NCBI RefSeq assembly: GCF_029887875.1
Contig: NZ_JARXRM010000032.1
Location: 132,842-196,841 of the forward strand
Direction: 5' to 3'
Origin: Luteimonas endophytica
Lineage (GTDB): Bacteria; Pseudomonadota; Gammaproteobacteria; Xanthomonadales; Xanthomonadaceae
DNA: 64,000 nucleotides
In this document: piece after piece, positions 43,502-51,872 of the stretch
Position numbering within the stretch: the stretch's first letter is position 1
Layout of the letters: the number at the start of each line of letters is the position of its first letter
Notes under the pieces: generated by a model
What the model saw: the letters and a program-made list of their open reading frames with translations, nothing else
What the model was told of the DNA's origin: nothing
Databases searched by the model: none
Translations under genes and position numbers: made by a program

Positions 43502-46500
43502 ATGCTGAGCGTCGGCGCGGTGGTGCTGGCCGCGGCGCTGTGGCTGGGGCTGATGTTCGCCGCGGCGCTGTTCGGCGAACGGCACCCGGCCGCGCTCTCG
43601 CGGCACTGGCGCCACGTCTACGCGCTGTCGCTGGCGGTGCACTGCACCTCGTGGACGTTCTACGGCACCGTGACCCAGGCCGCGCGCTACGGCTGGCCGC
43701 TGCCGCCGACCTTCCTCGGCGCGATCGTGTTCTACACGGTCGCGTTCGCGTTCATGGTGCGGCTGATGCGGCTGGCCCGCGAGAGCAACGCCACCTCGCT
43801 GGCCGATCTCATCGCCACCCGCCTGGGCAAGGACGCGTGGCTGGCCGCGACCATCACCCTGGTCGCGGCGCTCGGGCTGATCCCCTACATCGCGCTGCAG
43901 CTCAAGGCCGTCGCGATGAGCTTCGCCACCCTTACCGGCACCCCCGCCAGCGGCCTGGGCGAGGTGCCGCCGTGGCGCGACAGCGCGTTGTACGTGGCGT
44001 TGGCGATGGCCCTGTTCACCATGCTGTTCGGCACCCGCCGCGCCAGCGCTGCCGAGCACAACCGCGGTCTGGTGCTGGCGATGGCGTTCGAATCGCTGTT
44101 CAAGCTCGCGGCGATGCTGGCGCTCGGTGCCTTCGTGTGGTTCGCGCTGGAGCCGCTGCCCGAGGTGCCGGTGCCGCCGGCGCAGGACGTGGGCGGCTTC
44201 GTGCCGCTGGTGCTGCTGGGCGGGCTGGCGATGTTCATCCTGCCGCACCAGTTCCACATGGCGGTGGTGGAGTGCCGCGACGAACGCCACGTGCGCACCG
44301 CGCGCTGGCAATTTCCGCTGTACCTGCTGCTGATCGCCATCCCCGGCCTGCCGCTGGCCCGGGCGGGGATGGCGCTGCTGGGCGACGAGGTGCCCTCCGA
44401 CATGTACGCGCTGGCGGTGCCGCTGGCGCAGGGCGGCGAGGGGGTCGCGCTGTTCGCGTTCCTGGGCGGCCTGAGCGCCGCCACCGGCATGGTGATCGTC
44501 AGCACGCTCACGTTGAGCCTGATGATCGGCAACCACTGGTTCGCGCCGGGGCTGCTGCGTGGGGCCTGGTCGCGCGGCCAGGGCGACGACCACCGCGGCG
44601 GCCTGCTGCTGCTGCGCCGCGCCGGCATCGTCGCGATCATGCTGCTGGCCTGGGCCTACAGCCGGCTGGTGGGCGACAGCGACGCGCTGGCGGACATCGG
44701 CGCGGTGTCGTTCTCGGCGCTGGCGACGCTGGCGCCGGCGCTGGCGTTCGCGGTGTGGCGGCCGCAGACTCCGGCGCGCGCGGCCACCGCGGGGGTGCTG
44801 GCGGCGTTCGCGGTCTGGGCCTGGGTGACGCTGGTGCCGGCGTTCGCTCCGCCGCGCATGGCCTGGGTGGGCGAAGGGCCGTTCGGGCTCGCCTGGCTGG
44901 CGCCCGACGCGCTGTTCGGGCTGACCGGCTGGAGCCGGCTGGGGCGCGCGGTGGGTGCGACGCTGTTCGTCGGCACCCTGGCGACGGTGCTGGCGGCGAT
45001 GCTGGACCGGCGCGAGCGCGGCGGTCCGCTTCGCGGCATCGATCGCCGGGCCCTGGGCAACGCCGGGCGCCGCTTCCTCGCGCAGGGGCTGGTGGAGTCG
45101 CTGCTGCGCGACGCGCCCGCCGAGGGCCCGGTGCCGGCGCGGCTGGAGTCGCGGATGGAGCGCGAACTGTCGGCGGTGCTCGGCAGCGCCTCGGCACGGC
45201 TGTTGCTGGACGCGGCCAGGCGCGAATCCGGCCCCGATCTGGAGACGGTGGCGGCGATCGTCGGCGAGGCCTCGCAGGACCTGCGGTTCAACCAGCGGGT
45301 GCTGGAGGCGGCGCTGGAGAACATGAGCCAGGGCATCAGCGTGGTCGACGCGGAGCTGCGGCTGGTGGCCTGGAACGCGCGCTACGCCGAACTGTTCGGA
45401 TTTCCGCCGGAACTGCTGCGCGTCGGAGTACCGGTGGAGGCACTGGTGCGATTCAACCTCGCCGGCGGGTTGCTGGGTGCGGTGGCGGTGGACGAGGAGG
45501 TCGGCAAGCGGCTGCGGCACATGCGCGCCGGCACGCCCTACATCGCCGAGCGCAGGTTCCCGCGGCGGCGCGCCGGCGGCGGCGCCGTCACGGCGGACAT
45601 GACCGTGGAGATCCGCGGCAACCCGATGCCGGGCGGCGGCTTCGTCGCCACCTTCACCGATGTCACCGCGTTCCGCAGCACCGAGCGCGCGCTGCGCACC
45701 GCCAACGAGACGCTGGAGCAGCGCGTGGCCGAACGCACCGCCAGCCTCGACCAGGCCAGGCGCGAGGCCGAACGCGCCAACGACGCGAAGAGCCGCTTCC
45801 TGGCGGCGGTCGGGCACGACCTGCTGCAGCCGCTGCATGCGGCGCAGCTGTTCGCCGACGCGCTGGCGCAGCAGATCGGCGATGCCGCGCAGCTGGGCCA
45901 GCTGCGACAGCTGCGCGGCGCGCTCGACTCCACCGGCGACCTGTTGACCGGACTGTTCGACATGTCGCGGCTGGAGGCGGGCGGGCTGGTGCCGCAGCCG
46001 CGGCCGTTCCCGTTGGCGGAGGTGCTCGATCCGCTGGCCTCGGAGTTCGCCGCGCTGGCCGCCGAGCGCGGCCTCGTTTTCCGCCACCGCCCCACCGGCG
46101 CCTGGACCCGCAGCGACCCGCAGCTGCTGCGGCGGATCCTGCAGAACTTCCTCGCCAACGCGGTGCGCTACACCCGCACGGGTGCTGTGCTGCTCGGCGT
46201 CCGCCGCTGCGAAGGCGGGCTGCGGATCGAGGTGCACGACACCGGCCCGGGCATCGCCGCGCCGCAGCGCCGGCTGATCTTCGAGGAGTTTCGGCGAGGC
46301 GAGGGCGCCGCCGGCCAGGGGCTCGGGCTGGGTCTGGCGATCGCCGAGCGCGTCGCCGGGCTGCTCGGAGCGCCGCTGGGCCTGCGCAGCGAGGTCGGCC
46401 GGGGCACGGTGTTCTCGCTGCTGCTGCCGTCGCTCGCGCCTGCCGAAGTGCCGCGCGGGGACGGCGGCCGCGGCGGCCTGGCCGGCGCCCGCGCATTGCT

Positions 46501-46849
46501 GGTGGACAACGACCCGCTGGCGCTCGAGGCGCTGGCGACCCTGCTGCAGGGCTGGGGCTGCGAGGTGGTGGCGGTTGCCGACGGCGCGGCGGCGGAGACC
46601 GCCCTGGCCCATCGTTCCGCCTTCCTCTGGCTGTTCGACTACCACCTCGACGGCGGCGATACCGGAGTCGCGCTGCATGCGCGGCTGGCGGCGCGCTTCG
46701 GTGTCCGGCCCACCCTGATTCTGAGCGCCGACGATGGCGGCGAGGTGCGCCGCGACGTGCTCGACACCGGGCTGGCGCTGCTGGGAAAGCCGCTGCGGCC
46801 GCTGGCGCTCAAGTCCGTGCTCGATCGCCTGCTCGCCAGCCGCGGGTGA
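43502..46849 (+). CDS. CrbS-like hybrid sensor histidine kinase with SSS transporter domain
   Basis: A 1115-residue membrane sensor kinase. Order of domains: a sodium:solute symporter-like membrane region with about 12-13 helices (1 to about 490), a linker of the STAC type (about 510-590), a PAS domain (about 600-715, 'GISVVDAELRLVAWNARYAE'), a HisKA domain with H772 in 'AAVGHDLLQPLH', a HATPase domain ('VHDTGPGIAAPQ', 'GLGLGLAIAERV') and a C-terminal receiver with D1046 in 'LFDYHLDG'. This matches CrbS (MxtR), which with CrbR (ErdR) controls acetyl-CoA synthetase and the acetate switch. A LuxR-type regulator lies two genes on. I infer the pair but not the ligand. Start ATG 43502; an upstream frame lacks family support. 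Confidence 0.85.
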   Translation: MLSVGAVVLAAALWLGLMFAAALFGERHPAALSRHWRHVYALSLAVHCTSWTFYGTVTQAARYGWPLPPTFLGAIVFYTVAFAFMVRLMRLARESNATSLADLIATRLGKDAWLAATITLVAALGLIPYIALQLKAVAMSFATLTGTPASGLGEVPPWRDSALYVALAMALFTMLFGTRRASAAEHNRGLVLAMAFESLFKLAAMLALGAFVWFALEPLPEVPVPPAQDVGGFVPLVLLGGLAMFILPHQFHMAVVECRDERHVRTARWQFPLYLLLIAIPGLPLARAGMALLGDEVPSDMYALAVPLAQGGEGVALFAFLGGLSAATGMVIVSTLTLSLMIGNHWFAPGLLRGAWSRGQGDDHRGGLLLLRRAGIVAIMLLAWAYSRLVGDSDALADIGAVSFSALATLAPALAFAVWRPQTPARAATAGVLAAFAVWAWVTLVPAFAPPRMAWVGEGPFGLAWLAPDALFGLTGWSRLGRAVGATLFVGTLATVLAAMLDRRERGGPLRGIDRRALGNAGRRFLAQGLVESLLRDAPAEGPVPARLESRMERELSAVLGSASARLLLDAARRESGPDLETVAAIVGEASQDLRFNQRVLEAALENMSQGISVVDAELRLVAWNARYAELFGFPPELLRVGVPVEALVRFNLAGGLLGAVAVDEEVGKRLRHMRAGTPYIAERRFPRRRAGGGAVTADMTVEIRGNPMPGGGFVATFTDVTAFRSTERALRTANETLEQRVAERTASLDQARREAERANDAKSRFLAAVGHDLLQPLHAAQLFADALAQQIGDAAQLGQLRQLRGALDSTGDLLTGLFDMSRLEAGGLVPQPRPFPLAEVLDPLASEFAALAAERGLVFRHRPTGAWTRSDPQLLRRILQNFLANAVRYTRTGAVLLGVRRCEGGLRIEVHDTGPGIAAPQRRLIFEEFRRGEGAAGQGLGLGLAIAERVAGLLGAPLGLRSEVGRGTVFSLLLPSLAPAEVPRGDGGRGGLAGARALLVDNDPLALEALATLLQGWGCEVVAVADGAAAETALAHRSAFLWLFDYHLDGGDTGVALHARLAARFGVRPTLILSADDGGEVRRDVLDTGLALLGKPLRPLALKSVLDRLLASRG

Positions 46850-46914
46850 GCGCCCGGCGGCGGGCGCTTCCCGCACTCGCCTACAATCGCGCTTTCGCCG
46901 GAGCCGCGCCGCGC

Positions 46915-47403
46915 ATGCCGTACACGCCGATCGTCGCCACCCTTGGGTACGTGCTCTCGCCGGAGCGCGACCGGGTCCTGCTGATCCACCGCAACGCCCG
47001 CGACGACGACCATCACCTGGGCAAGTACAACGGCCTGGGCGGCAAGCTGGAGCCCGACGAAGACGTGGTGGCCGGCATGCGCCGCGAGATCATGGAGGAG
47101 GCCGGGATCGCCTGCGAACAGATGCAGCTGCGCGGCACCATCAGCTGGCCCGGCTTCGGCAAGGCCGGCGAGGACTGGCTGGGGTTCGTGTTCCTGATCA
47201 CCCGCTATGCCGGCACGCCGTTCGACAGCAACCCCGAAGGCAACCTGGAGTGGGTGCCGGTCGACCGGATCATGGAGCTGCCGCTGTGGGACGGCGATCG
47301 GCGGTTCCTGCCGCTGGTGTTCGATGCCGACCCGCGCGCATTCCACGGGGTGATGCCCTATCGGAACGGCCGGATGGTGTCCTGGAGCTGCTCGCGCCTC
47401 TGA
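46915..47403 (+). CDS. Nudix hydrolase (8-oxo-dGTP diphosphatase-like)
   Basis: A 162-residue Nudix protein, probably cleaving oxidised nucleoside triphosphates. The full Nudix box is present: 'GGKLEPDEDVVAGMRREIMEEAGI', residues about 42-65, with the REUXEEXGU core intact. The pattern 'YNGLGGKLEPDED' and 'FHGVMPYRNGRMVSWS' resembles MTH1-type 8-oxo-dGTPases. TACAAT (46882) is a likely -10 box. It sits between the kinase and the response regulator and converges on the latter. Confidence 0.85.
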   Translation: MPYTPIVATLGYVLSPERDRVLLIHRNARDDDHHLGKYNGLGGKLEPDEDVVAGMRREIMEEAGIACEQMQLRGTISWPGFGKAGEDWLGFVFLITRYAGTPFDSNPEGNLEWVPVDRIMELPLWDGDRRFLPLVFDADPRAFHGVMPYRNGRMVSWSCSRL

Positions 47404-47414
47404 TGCGCGGCGCT

Positions 47415-48080
47415 TCAGCGCTCGAGCCGTCGCGCCGGATCGCCGATCTCCAGCTCGCGCAGGATCACCCCCGCGTGGGTGCGGTTGCGCGCGCCGAGCT
47501 TCTCGAAGATCGCCGACAGGTGCGCCTTGACGGTGCGCTCCTGCACGTCCAGGCGATCGGCGATCTGCTTGTTCAACAGCCCCTGCGCGACCAGGGCGAG
47601 CACCCGGAACTGCTGTGCGGTAAGGCTGGCCAGCCGCCCGGCGAGGTCGCGGTCCTGCGGCAGCGAGCCGGCGCGCTGCACCGGCCCGCGCAGCGCCGGC
47701 GGCAGCCACTGCTCGCAGGCCAGCACGCTGCGGATCGCCTGCCGCATCTCCTCCAATCCGGCGCTCTTGGGGATGTACCCGGCCGCGCCGTGGTCGAGCG
47801 CGCGGCGGATCACCTGCGGATCCTCGTTGGCCGAGACCAGCGCCACCGCGACCGCCGGGAACTGCGCGCGGATCGCCGCCAGCCCCGCCAACCCGTGGTT
47901 GCCGGGCATGTGCAGGTCCAGCAGCACCAGGTCGATGTCGCTGCGCGCTTCCAGGGTGCCGAGCACGGTCTCGAAGGTGTCGGCCTCGCAGACCCTGGTA
48001 TCCGGCGCGGCATCCACGGCGGCGCCGCGCAGCGCGGCACGGAACAGCGGGTGGTCGTCGGCGATCAGCAGGACCGGCAT
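47415..48080 (-). CDS. LuxR/NarL-family response regulator (CrbR-like)
   Basis: A 221-residue transcription factor. The receiver domain (1-115) has the acidic pocket 'IADDHP' and phospho-acceptor D55 in 'LVLLDLHMPG', and the switch Lys in 'AAGYIPKSA'. The LuxR helix-turn-helix (about 150-205) reads 'KQIADRLDVQERTVKAHLSA'. Size and neighbourhood fit CrbR/ErdR, the partner of the CrbS-like kinase upstream. Reading frame extends upstream without family support; I use the ATG at 48080. It converges with the Nudix gene, with an 11-bp gap. Confidence 0.85.
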   Translation of the reverse strand: MPVLLIADDHPLFRAALRGAAVDAAPDTRVCEADTFETVLGTLEARSDIDLVLLDLHMPGNHGLAGLAAIRAQFPAVAVALVSANEDPQVIRRALDHGAAGYIPKSAGLEEMRQAIRSVLACEQWLPPALRGPVQRAGSLPQDRDLAGRLASLTAQQFRVLALVAQGLLNKQIADRLDVQERTVKAHLSAIFEKLGARNRTHAGVILRELEIGDPARRLER

Positions 48081-48167
48081 TGCGCGATTGTAGGCGAGCG
48101 CGCGGCCGCGGCCGCCGTGGTACCAAAGTACGATGCCGGCGCCGGGCGCCGCTGCTAGGGTCGGCGG

Positions 48168-49991
48168 ATGAGCAGCCCCCTCCCGCGCGTCCCCGTCCTG
48201 GCAGCGGCCCTGCTGCTGGTAGCCTGTGCCGCCGGGCCGCGGCGCCCGGCCATGGAGCCGGCCATGTTCACCGAGCCACGCGCCAGCGAACACCGCGGCG
48301 CCGACGACCTGCTCAGCGCCGGCCTCGGCCCGGACGGCCTGCGGGCGATGGCGCCGCCGCCGTTCGCCGACCCGGAAAACCCGACCCGCGCCGAGCGGCG
48401 CCGCCGGGCGCTGTGGAGCAACTGGCGCGGCATCGCGGACCTGGCCCCCGGAGGCGGCTATGGCGAGGTCTACGGCAGCCTGGCGCCGGTGCCCGGCCGC
48501 GAGTTCCATGCCATGGCGACGCTGCCCGGCGCGCGCCATCCACACCGGGTGATGCTGCAGCTGCCCGACGGCTTCGACCAGGAGCGTCGTTGCCTGGTGG
48601 TCACGGCCTCCTCCGGCTCGCGCGGGGTGTACGGCTCGATCGCGGTGGCCGGCGCCTGGGGCCTGCCGCGCGGCTGCGCGGTGGCCTACACCGACAAGGG
48701 CGCGGGCACCGACTACTTCGACCTCGATGGCGGGCTCGGCGTCGACGCCGACGGCGGCGTGGCGGCGGCGGCCCAGGCCGCGTTCGCACCGGATGCCGCG
48801 GAAGCGGCCACCGGTGTCGCCGTCAAACATGCGCATTCGCAGGACAATCCCGAAGCCGACTGGGGCCGCCACCTGCGCCAGGCGGCGGAGTTCGCGCTGC
48901 GCACGCTCGACGAGGCGCTGCCCCAGGCGGCGCCGTTCACCTTCGACAACACCCGGGTCATCGCCGTGGGCCTGTCCAACGGCGGCGGCGCGGTGCTGCG
49001 CGCCGCGGAACTGGAGGGCGAATGGCTCGATGCGGCGGTCGCCGGCGCGCCCAACGTGCTGGCTGCGGGGGAGGGCGCCCGGGCGCTCTACGACTACACC
49101 ACCGAGGCCGCGCTGCTGATGCCGTGCGCGCTGGCGCATCCGGCGGCGCTGCCGAAGTCGCCGCTGAGCGCGCTCGCCGCCGGGCAGCGCGCCCCGCGAT
49201 GCGCGGCGCTGGCCGAGGCCGGCCTGGTGGAGGGTGAGGACACGCCCGCCCGGGCGCGCTCGGCCTGGGAGCGGCTGCGCGCACAGGGCTGGACCGAGGA
49301 AGCCCTGCAGGCCGGCGCGCTGTCGGTGGACTTCGACCTGTGGCGCGCGGTGGCGGTGACCTATGCCTCCGCCTACGGTCGCTACCGGGCCGGCGAGCAT
49401 CCCTGCGGCTACGGCTTCGCCGCGCAGCAACCGGATTTCGCACCGCGCCCGGCCACCGCCGCCGAGCGGGCCGCGTGGTGGAGCGACGGCAGCGGCATCC
49501 CGCCGGGTGGCGGCGTCGGCATCGTCGACCCGCGAGCGGCGGCTCCCGATCCGGCGCTGCCCGGGCTGCGCTGCCTGCGGGCGCTCTGGGACGGCGCCGG
49601 CGCGGATGCGGCGCGGGTGCGCGCCGGGGTCGAGGCGACGCGCGCGGGTGCGCCGCGCCGCGGCCTGCCGCTGCTGGTGGTGCACGGCCTCGACGACGGC
49701 CTGATCCCCGTGGCCTTCAGCAGCGCGCCTTATGTGGCCGCCGCGCGCGCCGCCGGCCGCGAGGTGAGCTTCTGGCAGGTCCGCAACGCCCAGCATTTCG
49801 ATGCCTTCCTCGGCCTGCCGGACTACGCCGCGCGCTACGTCCCGCTGCTGCCCTACCTGTATGCGGCGCTGGACCGGATCGACGCGCACCTCGATGGCGC
49901 CGCCGCCATGCCGGCCGACGCGACGATCTCGCCGGCGCCGCGAGCGGCCGGCGGCGCCCTCGACGCGGAGTCCCTGGCGCTGCCGCACTGA
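48168..49991 (+). CDS. D-(-)-3-hydroxybutyrate oligomer hydrolase, lipoprotein
   Basis: Cleaves soluble 3-hydroxybutyrate oligomers to monomers (EC 3.1.1.22), the second stage of polyhydroxybutyrate breakdown. 607 residues. The N-terminus is a lipoprotein signal with lipobox 'LLVAC' (Cys about residue 20). The protein shows 'VVTASSGSRGVYG', 'AYTDKGAGTDYFD' and the nucleophile serine in 'VGLSNGGGAV'; late 'VVHGLDDGLIP' and 'NAQHFDAF' give Asp and His. A divergent 87-bp gap lies before the response regulator. Lipid anchoring suggests use of external or periplasmic oligomers. Confidence 0.88.
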   Translation: MSSPLPRVPVLAAALLLVACAAGPRRPAMEPAMFTEPRASEHRGADDLLSAGLGPDGLRAMAPPPFADPENPTRAERRRRALWSNWRGIADLAPGGGYGEVYGSLAPVPGREFHAMATLPGARHPHRVMLQLPDGFDQERRCLVVTASSGSRGVYGSIAVAGAWGLPRGCAVAYTDKGAGTDYFDLDGGLGVDADGGVAAAAQAAFAPDAAEAATGVAVKHAHSQDNPEADWGRHLRQAAEFALRTLDEALPQAAPFTFDNTRVIAVGLSNGGGAVLRAAELEGEWLDAAVAGAPNVLAAGEGARALYDYTTEAALLMPCALAHPAALPKSPLSALAAGQRAPRCAALAEAGLVEGEDTPARARSAWERLRAQGWTEEALQAGALSVDFDLWRAVAVTYASAYGRYRAGEHPCGYGFAAQQPDFAPRPATAAERAAWWSDGSGIPPGGGVGIVDPRAAAPDPALPGLRCLRALWDGAGADAARVRAGVEATRAGAPRRGLPLLVVHGLDDGLIPVAFSSAPYVAAARAAGREVSFWQVRNAQHFDAFLGLPDYAARYVPLLPYLYAALDRIDAHLDGAAAMPADATISPAPRAAGGALDAESLALPH

Positions 49992-50065
49992 GCGCATCTG
50001 GCGCGCTGCGTGCCGCTTCACGCGCGCTCTGGCAGGCTTGGGGCCAGCCAGCCCGGAGGCCGCCG

Positions 50066-50683
50066 ATGCCGCACCGCCATTTCTCGATGCTGCGCCAGTT
50101 CCACCTCGCCGACTGGTTCACCCTGGCCAACGCGTTCTGCGGGACCGGCGCGGTGTTCGCCGCGATGCGCTACCTGCAGGAGGGCGGGGTGCGCGATCTG
50201 CTCGCCGGCATGGCGCTGATCCCGCTGGCGTTCGTGTTCGATGCGCTCGACGGGCGTGTCGCGCGGTGGCGCAAGGTGGCCTCGACGCTCGGGCGCGAGC
50301 TGGACTCGCTGGCGGACGTGATCTCCTTCGGCGTGGCGCCGGCGGCGCTGGGCTATGCCTGTGGCCTGCAGGGCGGCTGGGACTGGATCGTGCTGAGCTA
50401 CTTCGTCGGCTGCGGGGTCAGCCGGCTGGCGCGCTACAACGTCACCGCCGAATCGCTCTCCGGCGGCGGCGACAAGGTCAGGCATTTCGAAGGCACGCCG
50501 ATCCCGACCAGCCTGGCGATCGTGGTGCTGCTGGCGGTGCTGGTCTGGTACGGCCGGATCGGCGATGCGCTGTGGCTGGGGCAGTGGCAACTGGGGCCCT
50601 GGCAGCTGCATCCCCTGGTCCTGGTCTTCGCCCTGTCCGGCACGCTGATGATCAGCAAGACCCTGCGCATTCCCAAGTTCTGA
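50066..50683 (+). CDS. pssA: CDP-diacylglycerol-serine O-phosphatidyltransferase
   Basis: Makes phosphatidylserine from CDP-diacylglycerol and serine at the inner membrane. 205 residues with about six membrane segments. The CDP-alcohol phosphatidyltransferase signature D-G-x2-A-R-x8-G-x3-D-x3-D is complete: 'DGRVARWRKVASTLGRELDS' followed by LAD. 'GTPIPTSLAIVVLL' also fits the PssA type. GGAGG lies about ten bases before the ATG. It sits between two PHA-related genes, an association that may be accidental. Confidence 0.88.
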   Translation: MPHRHFSMLRQFHLADWFTLANAFCGTGAVFAAMRYLQEGGVRDLLAGMALIPLAFVFDALDGRVARWRKVASTLGRELDSLADVISFGVAPAALGYACGLQGGWDWIVLSYFVGCGVSRLARYNVTAESLSGGGDKVRHFEGTPIPTSLAIVVLLAVLVWYGRIGDALWLGQWQLGPWQLHPLVLVFALSGTLMISKTLRIPKF

Positions 50684-50711
50684 GCCGTGCACGGCAGCGT
50701 AAACGTCGCGT

Positions 50712-50720
50712 TGCTATGAT
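50712..50720 (+). promoter_or_regulatory. Extended -10 promoter (TGCTATGAT) for phaE-phaC
   Basis: TGC-TATGAT is an extended -10 element 24 bases before the phaE ATG; the -35 region is weak. CTGGAGG is a good ribosome-binding site a few bases before the start. Confidence 0.6.
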
Positions 50721-50743
50721 CGCCGCAGGATCTGGAGGCAGCG

Positions 50744-51871
50744 ATGGGCAACGGCGCGACGGACGAGGCGATGGGAGGTTTCGAGAAGCTGGCGCAGCAG
50801 TACTGGAGCGCCTGGGGCGAGGCGATGCGCGCCGCGGCGCCGGCGGCTGCCTCCGCGGGGCCTGGCCAGGCGGGCATGCAGGCATGGCACGATGCGATCG
50901 ACTGGTGGACGAAGTCCGTCCATGGCAACCGCGCCGGGGTCAACGATGCGGTCGCGCGCTTCCAGCAGCAGGCGCACGGCTGGTTCGGGCAGATGCAGCA
51001 GGTCGCGGCCCGGTTCGCGGGGCAGCAGGGCAGTGCCGCGGACGTCGCCAAGGCGTGGCGGGAGGCGCTCGGGGCGAGCGGCGAGAACCCGTTCCCGGAG
51101 ATGTTCCGGGCCATGCGCGGGCACGGGCTGCAGGGCCTGGACCAGTGGATCGACGACGCCTCGCCGTACCTGGACGCCTGGCGCCGGGAGAGCGCCTCGT
51201 GGCTGCGCATGCCCGCGTTCGGTCCCGGCCGGGAGCACCAGGAGCGGCTGCAGGCGCTGGCCCAGGCGCAGGCCGACTACCAGGAGCACAACAACGCCTA
51301 CAACGCGCTGATGCTCAAGGCGTCGCAGTCGGCATTCGAGATCTTCGAGGGCCGCCTGCTCGAGCGCGAGGAACCGGGGCGCCAGATCGAATCGCCGCGG
51401 GCGCTGTTCGACCTGTGGATCGACGCCGCGGAAGAGGCCTACGCCGAGATCGCGCTGTCCGAAGAGTTCCGCGCCGTGTACGGTCGCCTGGTGAATGCAC
51501 AGATGCGGCTGCGCGCGGGGATCCAGCGCGAGGTCGAACAGGTCAGCGCCATGTTCGGCATGCCGACGCGCAGCGAGCTGGATGGGGCGCACCGCAAGAT
51601 CGTCGAGCTGGAACGCGCGGTCAGGCGCATGCGCGACCAAGCGCGGCCGGCGCCGGCACCGGCGGAGCGCTCCGCCGGGCGGGTGGCGGCACCGAAGAAG
51701 CCCGCTTCCAGGGGCGCCGTGAGTTCTGCCGGGAAGGCCGCGCGGAAGACCTCGAAGAAGCGCACGAAACAGGCCCCGCCCAGGGCCGCGAACAAGACCA
51801 CCGGCAAGTCGGCTGGCGCAGCCAGCAGGACGGCGGTACGCAAGTCCGCCACCGGCAAGGGAGGGCGCTGA
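50744..51871 (+). CDS. phaE: Class III poly(R)-hydroxyalkanoic acid synthase subunit PhaE
   Basis: Accessory subunit that forms the active PHA synthase with PhaC. 375 residues: a helical PhaE region (1 to about 300, with 'FEKLAQQYWSAWGEAMRAAA' at the start and 'SAFEIFEGRLLEREEPGRQI' in the middle). From about residue 305 to the end there is a lysine/arginine/alanine-rich tail with no acidic residues, about 20 basic residues in 65, of a histone H1/PhaF/PhaM-like character. The stop is one base before phaC. Such a tail could bind DNA and tether granules to the nucleoid; that is inference. Confidence 0.9.
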   Translation: MGNGATDEAMGGFEKLAQQYWSAWGEAMRAAAPAAASAGPGQAGMQAWHDAIDWWTKSVHGNRAGVNDAVARFQQQAHGWFGQMQQVAARFAGQQGSAADVAKAWREALGASGENPFPEMFRAMRGHGLQGLDQWIDDASPYLDAWRRESASWLRMPAFGPGREHQERLQALAQAQADYQEHNNAYNALMLKASQSAFEIFEGRLLEREEPGRQIESPRALFDLWIDAAEEAYAEIALSEEFRAVYGRLVNAQMRLRAGIQREVEQVSAMFGMPTRSELDGAHRKIVELERAVRRMRDQARPAPAPAERSAGRVAAPKKPASRGAVSSAGKAARKTSKKRTKQAPPRAANKTTGKSAGAASRTAVRKSATGKGGR

Positions 51872-51872
51872 A

